From Eledone cirrhosa (lineage: Eukaryota > Mollusca > Cephalopoda > Octopoda > Eledonidae), in NCBI GenBank assembly GCA_964016885.1, contig OZ024743.1, forward strand, positions 193,012,155-193,076,154: 64,000 bases of DNA, written 5' to 3'. Positions 23,237 through 33,450 of the stretch are shown piece by piece; position 1 is the stretch's first letter, and each line of letters begins with the position of its first letter. The position numbers and the translations under genes are program-made. A model generated the notes under the pieces. It was not told where the DNA came from. It worked only from the letters and a program-made list of their open reading frames with translations, and did not search any database.

Positions 23237-24719
23237 ATAGACCAGGGTAGAAAGAAAGTGCCTATATCCTTTTTGGCTGGGGAAATAGGCATATTATGAT
23301 AAAGTTGGTGAAGTAAATGTTGAAGTCGCTTATGTTAATTTTAAAAATTCAGATAAATAGACAAGAAAGGACAATTGAGCAAACAACTTAGTGGAGTGTG
23401 AGACTCAACTGAAGAAATGACAGGAGATAAGAGGAATAAAATGGTTGAAGAGGAAATGGTATGCTATCAAGGAGAAATAACTATTTTAGTAACAGTAGAA
23501 GGCAGAAACAAAAAGAAATCATGCCTCAACATATAGGACAGCAAAGTTGCTGGAAAAATACAGAACTTTATTTAAACAACCTAAATACAAGCTAATATCC
23601 TGTTATTTTCTAAGGTGAAAAGATGGTAACTCTCTGGCCCATTTAATTATTGGCTTGACTTCAAATATAGCCAAGGAAGCCATTATAAATTATCATTTCA
23701 GACACCTTAATATGGTTAAAGATATCAACTGGTGATTCCTATATTGTAGAACACAGGTTCTCAACCCATTTAGGCCAAACGCCCTCTTTTGTCCCTTGAA
23801 ATCACGTAACCCCCCCCCCCCCTCTGATTATGTGTTGTATGTGGTCCTAGATGTGTGTGCTACTCGCTTCTGTTTTTTCTTTTCTTTTTTTTATTTGTAA
23901 TATTATTTATACAATAGGGAATAAAATAGATCTACATAGTGTTAACTCGTTGCAGTTGAGTCAATAATTTCAGACATGAAATACATTGTTATCAGTGAAG
24001 GAAAGATAAGATTCTAACTGGCTGCGCTCAAAGTGTCCTTGACCCAGTTGACTGTGGGTTTTTCCATTTTTAGGATCTCAATTACCGGACATGCCTGCAC
24101 ACCTGCGGTCAGATTATAGTTATGCTGTCTGCAAGCTCATTCAAATGCATTCACACTGGCTGTCTCAAAGACAAACAAATATGGCTTATAAAACTTACCA
24201 AAATAAAGAGCTTTCCAGCGCTCCCCCAGCTCCAAACGCCCCCCTAACGCGACCTTGCTCCCAAACGCCCCTCTGGAGTTCCGAAACGTCATTAGTTCTC
24301 CTCAGATGCATAATTCCAAAAGTCTATGCTGTGTACCTCAACCTGATGTAATTACCTAACAACTTTTAATTTAGAAAGTATAACCCTACAGCTGTACAAC
24401 TTACATTCTTTATATGCTCCGATATGCAAGGTTGTAAACAAGATTTAGGTTGACCTACATCAATTCATATCACAATTGGTGAACAATAACAGTTGGCTAC
24501 AGGTTGTCAACAAACCAATCTTGTGTTCACTACATTTTTTACTTTGTAAAAAATGTAGCTACATCTGTAACTCAATACAAAACAAGTATCTTAAAGGACT
24601 TCATTCAGTAACACTGTTTTCATTTTTCTTGCCTCTATTTATATCCTTCACTGATTATACATTAGCAATAAACACTAGATGCCACAAAATTTCTGATGAC
24701 CAGATTTCACTTACAAAAC
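23237..24719. other. Intron 1 DNA with a C-run
   Basis: A poly-C run lies at about 23808-23822. AGGTTCTCAACCCATTTAGG near 23754 resembles hAT-type transposon termini, but no opposite end was found. AAACGCCCC recurs near 24235 and 24270. Confidence 0.35.
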
Positions 24720-24815
24720 TATTGTAAAAGACACTTGCCCAAGGGGCTTGGTAGTTGGATTGAACCTGGAACCACTCAGTTGCAAAACATAGCCACACAG
24801 CCATACTTGTACTAT
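24720..24815 (-). repeat. S2 SINE fragment
   Basis: AAAAGACACTTGCCCAAGGG, TGAACCTGGAACCACTCAG (inverted B-box) and ACATAGCCACACAGCCAT. Confidence 0.65.
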
Positions 24816-25119
24816 ACTAATGTCAATGAAGAGAGCTTCTATGTGGTCTCTAAAAATAACAGTCAAATCCCACAACCACATTGAATACTGTAGTTCTAAA
24901 TATGCTAAATATGTACTTGTAACAAAAAAAACAGGATGGTCATGGTTGGAACTGCTAAATCCAGTTTTATCTAAGGCCAAACAACAATTATATACACTAG
25001 CAGAAACACTGCCCTCCACGCAGCTTTCTTAACATTATATAGAATGTCTAGAGTGACAACTTGATCTTCTAACAGATATACATATGTATATACATAAATA
25101 GTAAAACATAGAAGTATAG

Positions 25120-25345
25120 ATATACATGAGGTTAAGGAGTTGCACTTGCGATCAGAACATCATGGGTTTGATTCCTAGACCAGACAGTGCAATGTGTTCT
25201 TGAGCAAGACACGTCATTTTACATTCCCTTTTATAGGACAGGGGGCTCCTATCATTAAAACACCCAAGAAACCACCAAAAAGATGTACCCTAGTAGGGGA
25301 CCAGTTAAACCTACATAGGTGTGAGCTGTAAATTTCACTTTTACC
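25120..25345 (+). repeat. tRNA-derived SINE, unassigned family
   Basis: A-box region near 25135, B-box GGGTTTGATTCCTAGACC at 25165, then TTCTTGAGCAAGACACGTCA, a block shared with the S3 head region. Tail uncertain. Confidence 0.55.
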
Positions 25346-25479
25346 ATTTTGTTTCCATTTCATAATGTATATATCAATATACATAAATGTATGAAAAAAG
25401 AAGACTACATTTTTAACATGCAAATGACAAACTCATACTAACATGTTATATTTAATAAGGCAAATTTTATTCCCTACAA

Positions 25480-26262
25480 AATGGTATTTCCTGGCACTTC
25501 TTCACCCAATGATTATTGTTCGTGCACGTCACATCCATACCAATGCAATGCAGTCTTCTCTTCTGCACACCACCTCAGATTCCTCTTAAATCCAGTTTCT
25601 CCCGCAACTCATCCAAGCTCTTTCTCTAATTAGTTACGCTATAACTCTTTCCATCACTTTCATAATTTAGTCCATTAGATTTATTCCTCTATAGTTGCTC
25701 CTTTCTAGAGCATCACCTTTGTCCCTTGTAGCAATTTATGATTGTATTGCTGCACCAGTCATTGGGTATAACACGATCCTATATTACTAGATTGACAATG
25801 TGGGTTACTAATTTGTCTCCTTTTTCTCTCAATGCTTTTAGCATCTAAGCAACTATCTCTGATGGTCCCACAGCTTTACTATTTTCACCTCTTCGATTGC
25901 TTCTTGACCCTATAACTGTCAACTTCAATGGTTGGTCCTTCTGTTAGGTAGGCTGAGGGTAGTTTCTCTTCCTCCCATTTATTCTCTATATTCATCAGTC
26001 TCTCATAAGTAACATTTCCATGCCTCTTTCTTTTGAGCATCAGTGGTGTTAAATGCACTGGTATCATTTCTAACACACTTTTCCCCAACATCATGATTTA
26101 AACAGCCACACTGCCTTGCAATGTAGAACACTTCACGTCTCTGATCCGCACATCTCAGGATGTTGGTAAACTTTCTTCAGCCTTTCTCCGAGCTGTGTAT
26201 ACTTGTCTAGCTTCTCTCTTAGCTACTTGGTACCAGTCTCTGCTCCCCCAGTTTTCCATACG
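25480..26262 (-). pseudogene. L-A LINE with large internal deletion
   Basis: Right part (25626-26262) reads leftwards through the ORF2 linker (RDWYQVAKREARQVYTARRK, MNIENKWEEEKLPSAYLTEG) into the RT fingers. Near 25625 it jumps directly to the C-terminal region (LDELREKLDL-like), so the RT core is missing. Left part (25480-25625) ends in the WVKKCQE-type motif. No (ATG)n tail. Multiple frameshifts. Confidence 0.75.
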
Positions 26263-26575
26263 CGAACGGCAAAGCATAAAAGAATTGAGAGAGGAACTAA
26301 GCATAAGAGGAATCAAATGCTGTGTGCGGGAGAGGAGATTACGTTGGCATGGACACGTGATGCATATGAAGGATGACAGCTGCACAAAATGGTGCAGAGT
26401 ACTAAAAGTCGATGGAAGCCTTGGAGTGGGGAGACCCAAGAAGACCTGGAATGAGGTGATAAAAGCTGATATTGCCCAATTGCACCTCTCAAAGGCAATG
26501 ACACAGGACCGAGACCTCTGGCATTATGCAGTAATACAGAAGACCCAACTTCCCACAAGTACAAACCAAAGCTGA
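26263..26575 (+). pseudogene. RTE-like LINE L-B, ORF2 C-terminus
   Basis: Open for about 100 codons: QSIKELREELSIRGIKCCVR, RLRWHGHVMHMKDDSC, GRPKKTWNEVIKADIAQL and a stop near 26573. This is the basic, Trp-containing tail of RTE-type ORF2. The block is related to 36360-36870. It follows directly, in opposite orientation, on the L-A fragment to its left and runs into S3-like 3' sequence to its right. Confidence 0.75.
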
Positions 26576-26880
26576 ATCTTATAGACAGTATGCTCCCAAC
26601 CCTCCCACTGTAAAGTGGTCGTGTAGGTGTCACAACAAAAAAGCACCTAGTCTACATTGTAAAGTGGTCGTGTAGGCGCCACGGTAATAAAGCATCCAGT
26701 ACTCACTGTAAATGAGGTTGGTGTTAGGAAGAGCATCCAGCTGTAGAAATCAAGCGAAAATCAGTTCAGTATGAGTAAGACATGGTCACTGGACCTGGCA
26801 TTGCCCAAAACAGGACAACCTGTCTAACCCATGCTAGCGTGGAAGAATGGATGTAAACCAGTGATGATGATGATATACAT
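26576..26880 (+). repeat. L-B 3' UTR or S3 body and tail
   Basis: AAGTGGTCGTGTAGG occurs twice (26613, 26662); then GTTGGTGTTAGGAAGAGCAT and ACCCATGCTAGCGTGGAAGA, ending (GATGAT)n. It follows the L-B stop codon directly, so it may be that LINE's 3' UTR. Confidence 0.7.
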
Positions 26881-26908
26881 ATATGTGTGTGTATGTGTTT
26901 GCATTCAA

Positions 26909-26935
26909 TTATATATATATATATATATATATATA
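26909..26935. repeat. (AT)n microsatellite
   Basis: Uninterrupted AT dinucleotides directly after the S3/L-B tail and a GT-rich stretch. Confidence 0.9.
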
Positions 26936-27497
26936 AATGTATGTATCATCAGCATTTCAGTCGCTTTACTCAGCAACTATATGTATGTATATGCTACTTT
27001 ATAGCATTTCCATGCATGGACACGTCATTCTTTATATTAACTTTATCTCCTCTGCACTTTGTAAAAGTGCCAAGAGATTGGCTACATCTAAACTATAATG
27101 AAATAAAAAGCGCGGGACTGCGTACGGTTTATAATTTTTTATCCCCTTAGTAAAATAAGTTGGATTACTTTGAATAAATAATGAATGACTATTACATAAT
27201 TTATCTACTAAATTTCGTGACTGTTCATTAAATATATTTTATTACTTATTTAAAATGTTCAAATGTCAACACTTCCGGTTAGCGATCGTTTAAATATTCA
27301 TATATTTATGTCACTAATTTTCTAATGCAGTTTATATATAATGTCTTTTTTAATGTATCATGAATTACGTTACTGATTACATAAGACAGTAACACAGTCT
27401 TCGTTCAATTTCTGTGTATATTATCAATTACGGTTTAATTTGATGTATCATATCTACATGCATATATACTTGCGTATAATATCAATATACACACTAC

Positions 27498-27543
27498 ACA
27501 TGCTAGCAGAAAACCACTCGAGGGTGGTTTTTCTGCTAGTATG
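27498..27543. repeat. Short palindrome
   Basis: CATGCTAGCAGAAAACCAC and its near-perfect inverse around the centre CTCGAG, forming a hairpin of about 20-bp arms. Confidence 0.8.
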
Positions 27544-27589
27544 TACAATGTTTGTTGACATTTAACAGCTGTGATTCTATTATGTAATT

Positions 27590-27725
27590 TAAGACAACAA
27601 GAGTTGTGATGGTCTTTAAGCTTTGTGGTTTAAAGTGCCTAGCTGGTATCCGAGTCTTGTACTCTGTCGCTTCACGCCATGAAACCGGGATAAGCACCGG
27701 CCAAATGAGCCTTCTGGTTTAGACT
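27590..27725 (+). repeat. Unclassified conserved-looking repeat
   Basis: Contains TTTAAAGTGCCTAGCTGG and ACGCCATGAAACCGGGATAA; GC content is higher than the surroundings. It looks like a SINE-type repeat, but no second copy was found in the window. Confidence 0.3.
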
Positions 27726-27944
27726 TTAAACTATTAGATATATATGTGTGTGTGTGTGTGATTGCCTCTCTTCTTGCACTATAGCTGTCTAACACTTTCT
27801 ATTCTATACCTAGTTGAACTAACAGGTGGGGCAGGTACCAGTTTATATGTTACAACAGCTGTTGGAGGTTGTGTAAGTTTTGACTTATTTAGGGACGGTA
27901 ATAGAAAGAGATTTTTTAGACACAAAATCATTATAGATACATAT

Positions 27945-28040
27945 TGAGTAAGTGTCTTCTATTCTAACCTCAAGCCGACCAATACTTCGTGGGTAGACGA
28001 AAACTGTGCAGAAGCCCTTGGAATGTGAATCCTTCCCTAT
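27945..28040 (+). repeat. S2 SINE body fragment
   Basis: AGTAAGTGTCTTCTATTCTA, CAAGCCGACCAATACTTCGT and GGGTAGACGAAAACTGTGC match the S2 body; head missing. Confidence 0.6.
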
Positions 28041-28379
28041 ACCAATCATTGAAAACAAATGATGTTTATGTTGTTTCCCTTTAATGTCCCTCCCACACTA
28101 TGGTGCTACAGTCAAAATAAAAACAAGGCATAACAAAGGAGAGGAGAGATGAGGAATTTGTTGTATTCGTATTGTATCGTCAAACTGAACCAAAACAGTT
28201 TCAGCTATACATCAAAAAGGTACTAAAGACAGTTCCATAAATCTAAGATAATCAAGAAATAACGATTCTGACTTTTTACAATCGTGAAAACAAAGGCGAT
28301 GGTGTTAAATAAACAACTTCTATTATCGATGTCAATTATTATAAGTGTTTATTGGGAGGAAGGGATCATCTGATGAAAT

Positions 28380-28625
28380 CCTTATCTCTACAGTGCATTT
28401 TTTTAAAATATTCAAATAACCCTTAATAGTACAACAAATGTTGTGTCAAACCGCGCTGTTGTTTAACCCGAGGTCAGACTCGATCTACGATCAAAAGCAT
28501 TCCAGACACGACCATTGCCTTCAAAGAGTCTGTGATATTATCCAATATTTTCTTTACGACAATGATCATTTGAGGAAAACTGGGTTGCTATTTCTAGCAA
28601 GCCTAACGACAACGTAGAAGCTAGT
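28380..28625 (-). repeat. U1 interspersed repeat
   Basis: Shares AAAAGCATTCCAGACACGAC, TATTATCCAATATTTTC and TTGCTATTTCTAGCAAGCC with 18060-18275 in the same order. Confidence 0.5.
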
Positions 28626-29239
28626 TCGAGTTTAATCCTTTATGTACGATGGTTCACTTCATTAATAACTTGCTGAATGGCCAATAACATCGATCGTTTA
28701 TCAGCAACGAGGTCAAAACTATTAAATCCAGATAAACAGCTGGTCGTCCAGGCACCAATGGAAATTTATTATTAAATAACGACACAAATATTTACACAAC
28801 CTCTCAGTTTAATCAATAACCATACTTCAAATTGGAGACAAAAAAAAAGGTTTGTAAAATATATTAAAACAACAACACTATTGAAACAGTTTTCTTCTAG
28901 AAAAGTCCTTGTATTGAATCGAAGAAGTCACAATAGCTGTTAAGAATTAAAATGTTTTACACCAGAAATAAATGTCTCGCCGTTAGCAGACCTGTCTTAA
29001 CTACTGCTGCTATGACTAATCAAAATTGAAGCAAGGTCTGGTAACAATTTTCTCGTTAGATGGATGGAAACAAACATCTAATGGAACTTGACAAACAGTC
29101 TATGGTTGATACTAGAACGTTCAGTTAAAAACAGTTTCAATAAAAACATACATTTTGCTGACTAATATATAACAAATGAATGTAGTGTGGTGTGTTCGTG
29201 GGGGGAAATATCACTATGTAGCGTCTAAAATTGTATATC
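28626..29239. other. AT-rich intron 1 DNA
   Basis: No gene or repeat recognised. Confidence 0.4.
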
Positions 29240-29432
29240 TGAATTGGCAGTATCGGTAGAGGGTCGGACGTCATGCTTTGCAGCATAGTTATGGCCCTTT
29301 ACGATCTGAGTTCAAATCCTGTAGAGGTTAACGTTGCCTTTTATCCTTACGGGGTCGATAAAATAATGTACTAGTCATGCTCTGAGATGATTGCTGGCCT
29401 TGTGCCAAAAGTAGAAACAATTATATGTGGAC
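29240..29432 (+). repeat. S1 SINE, full length
   Basis: GAATTGGCAGTATCGGTAGA head, GAGTTCAAATCCTG B-box, CTTACGGGGTCGATAAAATA body, GGCCTTGTGCCAAAAGTAGA tail. One of the least diverged S1 copies. Confidence 0.88.
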
Positions 29433-29694
29433 GTACGTATGCATACAAAAAGCTTATTGCTTTGTTCATTGTTTTTCGGAAACTACTTACACATACCTAG
29501 ACAGTAAAGAGTATTTAATTAAGCTCGGTAAAAATATTGACTATTATAATTGATATAGACTCGGTTCAATTATTTTGAACTGAGTGATGGTTTTTATTTT
29601 ATTTTTTAATATGCTAAAAAAATTTAAAACAACCCAGACAGATTATTATGGAATTGACGTAAATAATGGATTTGACGCAGCATTTAATGAAACT

Positions 29695-29770
29695 GCAACC
29701 ACACACATATACATACACACACATACAAATATATATATATACACACACACATGTATATATACACAAATAG
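29695..29770. repeat. (CA)n/(TA)n microsatellite
   Basis: Alternating ACAC and ATAT runs. Confidence 0.8.
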
Positions 29771-30030
29771 ATTTTTTTTATTATTATGGGAGTTTCACTT
29801 GTGCACTCAGAATCATTATTGTCCTGTCAGGTCGCAAACAATGGTATGAATTCATAGTAAAGCGTATTCAACAGTTTAGCTTTTTGACTGGCTATATTGA
29901 CTCTTCCATGATGTAAATGCTATATATATATATATATGTATGTGTGAGTCCAGGTTCAATCGGTGGTAAGCACAGTAAGTGAAGTACTCAATATATTAGT
30001 AGAGTATATATAAAACTTAATATATAAATA

Positions 30031-30080
30031 TGGTTTCTACAGGACGAGAACTGTAAACAGTTCTCGTCCTGTAGAAGCCA
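30031..30080. repeat. 24-bp-arm palindrome in TA-rich flanks
   Basis: TGGTTTCTACAGGACGAGAA... at 30031-30054 pairs with 30057-30080 with one mismatch and a 2-bp loop. Confidence 0.9.
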
Positions 30081-30250
30081 TTTTCATATATATATATCGA
30101 AAATAAACTATCGGAGTATTGAGTTGTCTGAATTTTTTAGAAAATGCAGAAAATAATTGTAAACATAGTCGTTTGCTATAAAAAGCTGAGAAAATCGGGT
30201 ACTCGATTTTCTAAACTATTATTTATCTTCTGCGTTTGAGATTTTTACAT

Positions 30251-30288
<38 letters not shown>

Positions 30289-30384
30289 ATTAAAACCTAT
30301 ACAAATACATAAACACATATTTTTTAATAATATATATATATTATTTTGAATACCATTTTTTTTTTTATAAAATTTTTATAAAAT

Positions 30385-30402
30385 GCGGGGGGGGGGGGGG
30401 GG
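30385..30402. repeat. Poly-G run
   Basis: About 17 consecutive G after GCG; a candidate for length polymorphism. Confidence 0.85.
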
Positions 30403-30673
30403 ATACTAAACGTGATTCATTGAAAGAAGCAAGAAACCCACAACATCGTACATCTTTCTTATCTAAGGTTTTGTATCTTTAAAACACATAAGATTACATT
30501 AATTTCTATAATTTGCAGAAGCCACCGAAATGTGTTTGATTGCATGAAATTGTTATTAAAACTCGAAGAACTGTTTTTGTTTTAATAAGATTTTTTTTTA
30601 ATGAAGCCAAAATATTAAAGTGAACAAAACCGGGTTTTAAATTATATCATCTAATATATATATATATATATAT

Positions 30674-30897
30674 TTAGTTATGTAATAAACAACATAAGAT
30701 AATTATTCCATTTACCAGTGGTTTCTTGAAAGCAGATATATCTGTTTTCAGTCGTCAGAATGAATAAAACATGGTGTTTTTATTAAATTTGGATTTGAAA
30801 ACACCATTCATTCTGACGACAGAAAACAGATATATCTGCTTTCAAGAAACCGCTGGTAAATGAAATAATTATCTTATGTTGTTTATTACATAACTAA
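30674..30897. repeat. Inverted repeat, 92-bp arms
   Basis: Left arm 30674-30765 (TTAGTTATGTAATAAACAAC...) and right arm 30806-30897 are inverse copies with few mismatches; preceded by a (TA)n tract. No coding capacity. Confidence 0.9.
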
Positions 30898-31006
30898 TAA
30901 GATCCGTAACCTACATAGAGCACTCTTTTTTCCTGTACCTTTCCGACGGAATTACTTCATTAATATATATAAACATTGATTGCCAACGAAATTAACTCTA
31001 GAGATA

Positions 31007-31105
31007 TAAAATATACAGAAGCGAAAACCTAACCAAACAGTGAGTGCGTTTTATTATTTTTGGCAATATTATAACGATATGACCCTCTCAAAATATAATA
31101 ACAAT
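31007..31105 (-). repeat. Solo arm of the 42973-43341 fold-back family
   Basis: ATATACAGAAGCGAAAACC, TTGGCAATATTATAACG and ACCCTCTCAAAATATAA match the right arm at 43241-43341. Confidence 0.65.
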
Positions 31106-31117
31106 ATTATATATATA

Positions 31118-31245
31118 AAATAAAGTACCAGTAATACACTGAAATAATTGCTGGCCTTATGCCAAAAGTAGAAACAATTATTACTATGAATGCAATCTAT
31201 CGCAAAATGCACGGCGTTAAAAAATCTTGACATTAACAAAATTAA
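31118..31245 (+). repeat. S1 3' end plus 3' flank, duplicated at 32130-32255
   Basis: S1 tail (AAAGTACCAGTAATACACTG, GGCCTTATGCCAAAAGTAGA) followed by about 66 bp of non-SINE flank (GAATGCAATCTATCGCAAAA...) that recurs near-identically at 32130-32255. Confidence 0.85.
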
Positions 31246-31414
31246 TATATATATATATTTAAAGGTTAAACAAGGTTCAATGAATGAATCAAAAAATGAA
31301 TTTTACAATAGTTTGGAAGCACTCAACATATATGGTTTTCCGGAGTTATTAATATTAATTCAAAATATTAAATAGATATTCTTGTGATCAAGTATATTTT
31401 ATTATACATATTTC

Positions 31415-31545
31415 AGAGGTACTGAGTTCAAATCCCGCCGAGGTTGACTTTACCTTTCATCCTTACGGGGTCGATAAAATAAAGTACCAGTAATGTACTG
31501 AGTATTTGCTGGCCTTGTGCCTAAAGTAGAAACAATTATATATAT
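31415..31545 (+). repeat. S1 SINE, 5' truncated
   Basis: GAGTTCAAATCCCGCCGAGG, CTTACGGGGTCGATAAAATA and CCTTGTGCCTAAAGTAGAA; ends in TA tract. Confidence 0.85.
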
Positions 31546-31564
31546 ATATTATATATATATATAT

Positions 31565-31636
31565 TTCGTCTTAATATTTTTTACACACACACACACACAT
31601 ATGTATGTGTGTGTGTGTAGTAAATATTAAGACGAA
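31565..31636. repeat. Palindrome with (AC)n/(GT)n centre
   Basis: TTTCGTCTTAATATTTT, then TTACACACAC...ATATGT...GTGTGTAGTAA, then its inverse AATATTAAGACGAAA. Confidence 0.85.
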
Positions 31637-31794
31637 ACCGGAGAGATAGGAAGTGACGACATCTCGACTAACAGCACTGTTCATTGTTGTACTCGAAAGT
31701 AAATATAAACATTAGCCATTACTGCAGTCAGTGAGCTGGATTAGCAGAATAAATAGTGTGTCGGATAAAATGTCCTGTAATATTTTATTTAGCC

Positions 31795-31890
31795 TATTAC
31801 GTCGAGGATTGACTTTGCCTTTCATCCTACTTAGATCGATAAAATTAAGTACCAGTTAAATACGTGGTCACTCGACCGGCAAGAAACAAT
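31795..31890 (+). repeat. S1 SINE fragment
   Basis: GACTTTGCCTTTCATCCTAC, GATCGATAAAATTAAGTACC; diverged tail. Confidence 0.65.
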
Positions 31891-32077
31891 AGTTAAAAAC
31901 TCCTTCAGATCACACCCTAATGTCCCAAAACAAATGAAGGACATTCAATAGTGCAATCTTGAATACATTAAAATAGGAGAAAAAAAAAGAAAATTCAAAA
32001 TGGTCTTGGCTTAAATTTCTTTATTACATATCAGGTTTGACCTGGGACTAACCAACATTATTTCTATGAATTATACT

Positions 32078-32255
32078 TCAAATCCCGCCGAGGTTAACTT
32101 TGCCTTTCATCCTTACGGGGTCGATAAAATAAAGTACCAGTAATGCACTGAGTATTTTGATGGCCTTGTGCCAAAAGTAGAAACAATTATTACTATGAAT
32201 GCAATCTATCGCAAAATGCACAGCGTTAGAAAATCTTGACATTAACAAAATTAAT
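32078..32255 (+). repeat. S1 SINE, 5' truncated, plus duplicated flank
   Basis: CAAATCCCGCCGAGGTTAAC, CTTACGGGGTCGATAAAATA, GGCCTTGTGCCAAAAGTAGA, then the same 66-bp flank as 31180-31245. Confidence 0.85.
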
Positions 32256-32347
32256 TTACTACAATTATCTTTCTTTCTTTTTTTATTTTATATATTTAAT
32301 AAAAGTAAATGGATTGTGAATTTTGTTTTGTTTGTTACTTTTTGTAG

Positions 32348-32507
32348 AAATTAATAAAGAAAAATATCCGTCCCTCAGGGTGAATCAGTCAAAATTACAC
32401 AGAAATGGTTACAGGTTTGCTCCTCCATTGAAGTCAGCAGGAAATAATAATAACAATGACGATGATTTTAAAAGAATTACACAAGTCTGTTCATTACATT
32501 TTAAATA
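32348..32507 (+). CDS. Possible terminal exon, unidentified
   Basis: A weak candidate. A good acceptor (TTTGTTTGTTACTTTTTGTAG, pyrimidine-rich) is followed by 53 open codons starting EINKEKYPSLRVNQSKLHRN and ending VCSLHFK and a stop at about 32507. Composition is hydrophilic and not repeat-like. No family is recognised, no partner exon was found upstream, and no AATAAA lies close downstream. It would lie on the strand opposite the NBR1-like gene, inside its first intron. It may be chance. Confidence 0.2.
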
Positions 32508-32678
32508 ATTGTTGTAATATAATATGCAATAATACCTATAATACTATATTAGGCTAGAATATATTTTAGAAACCTAAATATATATATATAAGAACGAGAC
32601 TTTGAAATTATATCTAACCTAATTACTAATATTTATATTTTTCCTGCACATACAAACACACCGACATTAAATATATAT

Positions 32679-32681
<3 letters not shown>

Positions 32682-32727
<46 letters not shown>
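32682..32727. repeat. (TA)n microsatellite
   Basis: About 23 uninterrupted TA units. Confidence 0.95.
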
Positions 32728-32732
<5 letters not shown>

Positions 32733-32999
32733 GTGTGTGCGTGAACTAAGACGAATAAAATAATTCCTTTTTACGCATGAAATTAAAGAAGTGAACATAT
32801 GTAAATGTAAACAATGTTTTCTTTTCGAATTTCTCTACTTACCGATTTATGTATATATAATAGAAAAATAACATATTGTAAACTCTAACAAAATTCTAAA
32901 GTATTTATTTTTTTCTTTCGTACAGATAAACAAAAAAAAATTTTAAAACAATTTATTTTAGGAAAAAGATAGACAAATATAACATGGCACACAGCTCTC

Positions 33000-33062
33000 A
33001 TATATATATATATATAGGCTGGAACAGGTAAGACTGTGTGTGTGTGTGTGTATATATATATA
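33000..33062. repeat. (TA)n and (GT)n tracts
   Basis: Two short dinucleotide tracts around 33000-33015 and 33037-33062. Confidence 0.8.
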
Positions 33063-33342
33063 CATTTCTGTTGTGCTTTCAATTTTTTACCATCAAAATG
33101 TGTTCTAAATTTGCATAAGAATCCTTATTTAGTCTTCGTTGTAAATTTGTCTTGAAATAAATAAATGTTTACAAAAAACGTAGGGTATTAAAAGTTAGTC
33201 TAGAAAACAACTTCCAAAAACTAAAATAACTACCACTACACTATTATTATTATTAGATGGTGAATGTCGGTGATTTGTTTATTTTTGTATGTTATTCTTG
33301 CATAAAACGAAGAAAATAATAAAAGGAAATACAAGTACGTAC

Positions 33343-33450
33343 CATACATTTTAGATCAGACCAACACGTATAATAAGGCAATCGCATTAACTGTGAAGAG
33401 TCTTCGCTCTTTCCCAGCATTCTGATAACTAAGTTGATGTATCTATCCAT
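33343..33450 (-). CDS. NBR1: NBR1-like gene, exon 1 with start codon (residues 1-36)
   Basis: First coding exon of the PB1-domain gene, 36 codons, starting MDRYINLVIRMLGKSE and ending TCWSDLKCM. Start choice: the ATG has A at -3 and G at +4, and an in-frame TAA lies 30 bases upstream, so the reading frame cannot extend further without another intron. The exon ends in phase 0 at a GTACGT donor. Residues 5-11 fit the first beta strand of a PB1 domain, and the Trp-Ser-Asp at 30-32 fits the beginning of its first helix, matching NBR1 spacing. The long first intron (22,493 bp) separates it from exon 2. Codon usage is mixed and the frame is undamaged, unlike every retroelement ORF in the window. 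A 5' UTR exon further upstream is possible but not seen. Confidence 0.85.

Larger units (their letters stand above)
117..33450 (-). other. NBR1: PB1-domain gene (NBR1-like), 5' part, four exons
   Basis: Gene span reconstructed from four minus-strand exons at 33343-33450, 10787-10849, 3424-3465 and 117-235. Seen: each internal exon has a pyrimidine-rich tract plus AG before it and GTAAGT, GTATGT or GTACGT after it; the first three exons are 108, 63 and 42 bp, all whole codons; joined, they read without a stop for 114 residues. The product has a PB1 fold pattern: the acidic OPCA motif (YIDEDGD) in exon 2, then VSSPEELFEAF in exon 3 and a final strand in exon 4. The stretch from the Trp-Ser-Asp of exon 1 to exon 4 aligns without gaps to my recollection of human NBR1 (conserved W, D, M-K, F-L, IKY-DE, MA-K). 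SQSTM1/p62 is the main alternative. NBR1 is a cytosolic receptor linking ubiquitinated cargo to autophagosomes; its PB1 binds p62. ZZ, FW, LIR and UBA parts would lie beyond the left edge. Introns hold nearly all repeats of the left half. Confidence 0.75.

Noticed and set aside
23750..24300. hAT transposon
   Set aside because: Only one terminus-like motif (AGGTTCTCAACC); no inverted partner, 8-bp duplication or transposase.
29240..29330. Functional tRNA gene
   Set aside because: Only A- and B-box-like parts of a SINE head; no cloverleaf with acceptor stem could be drawn.
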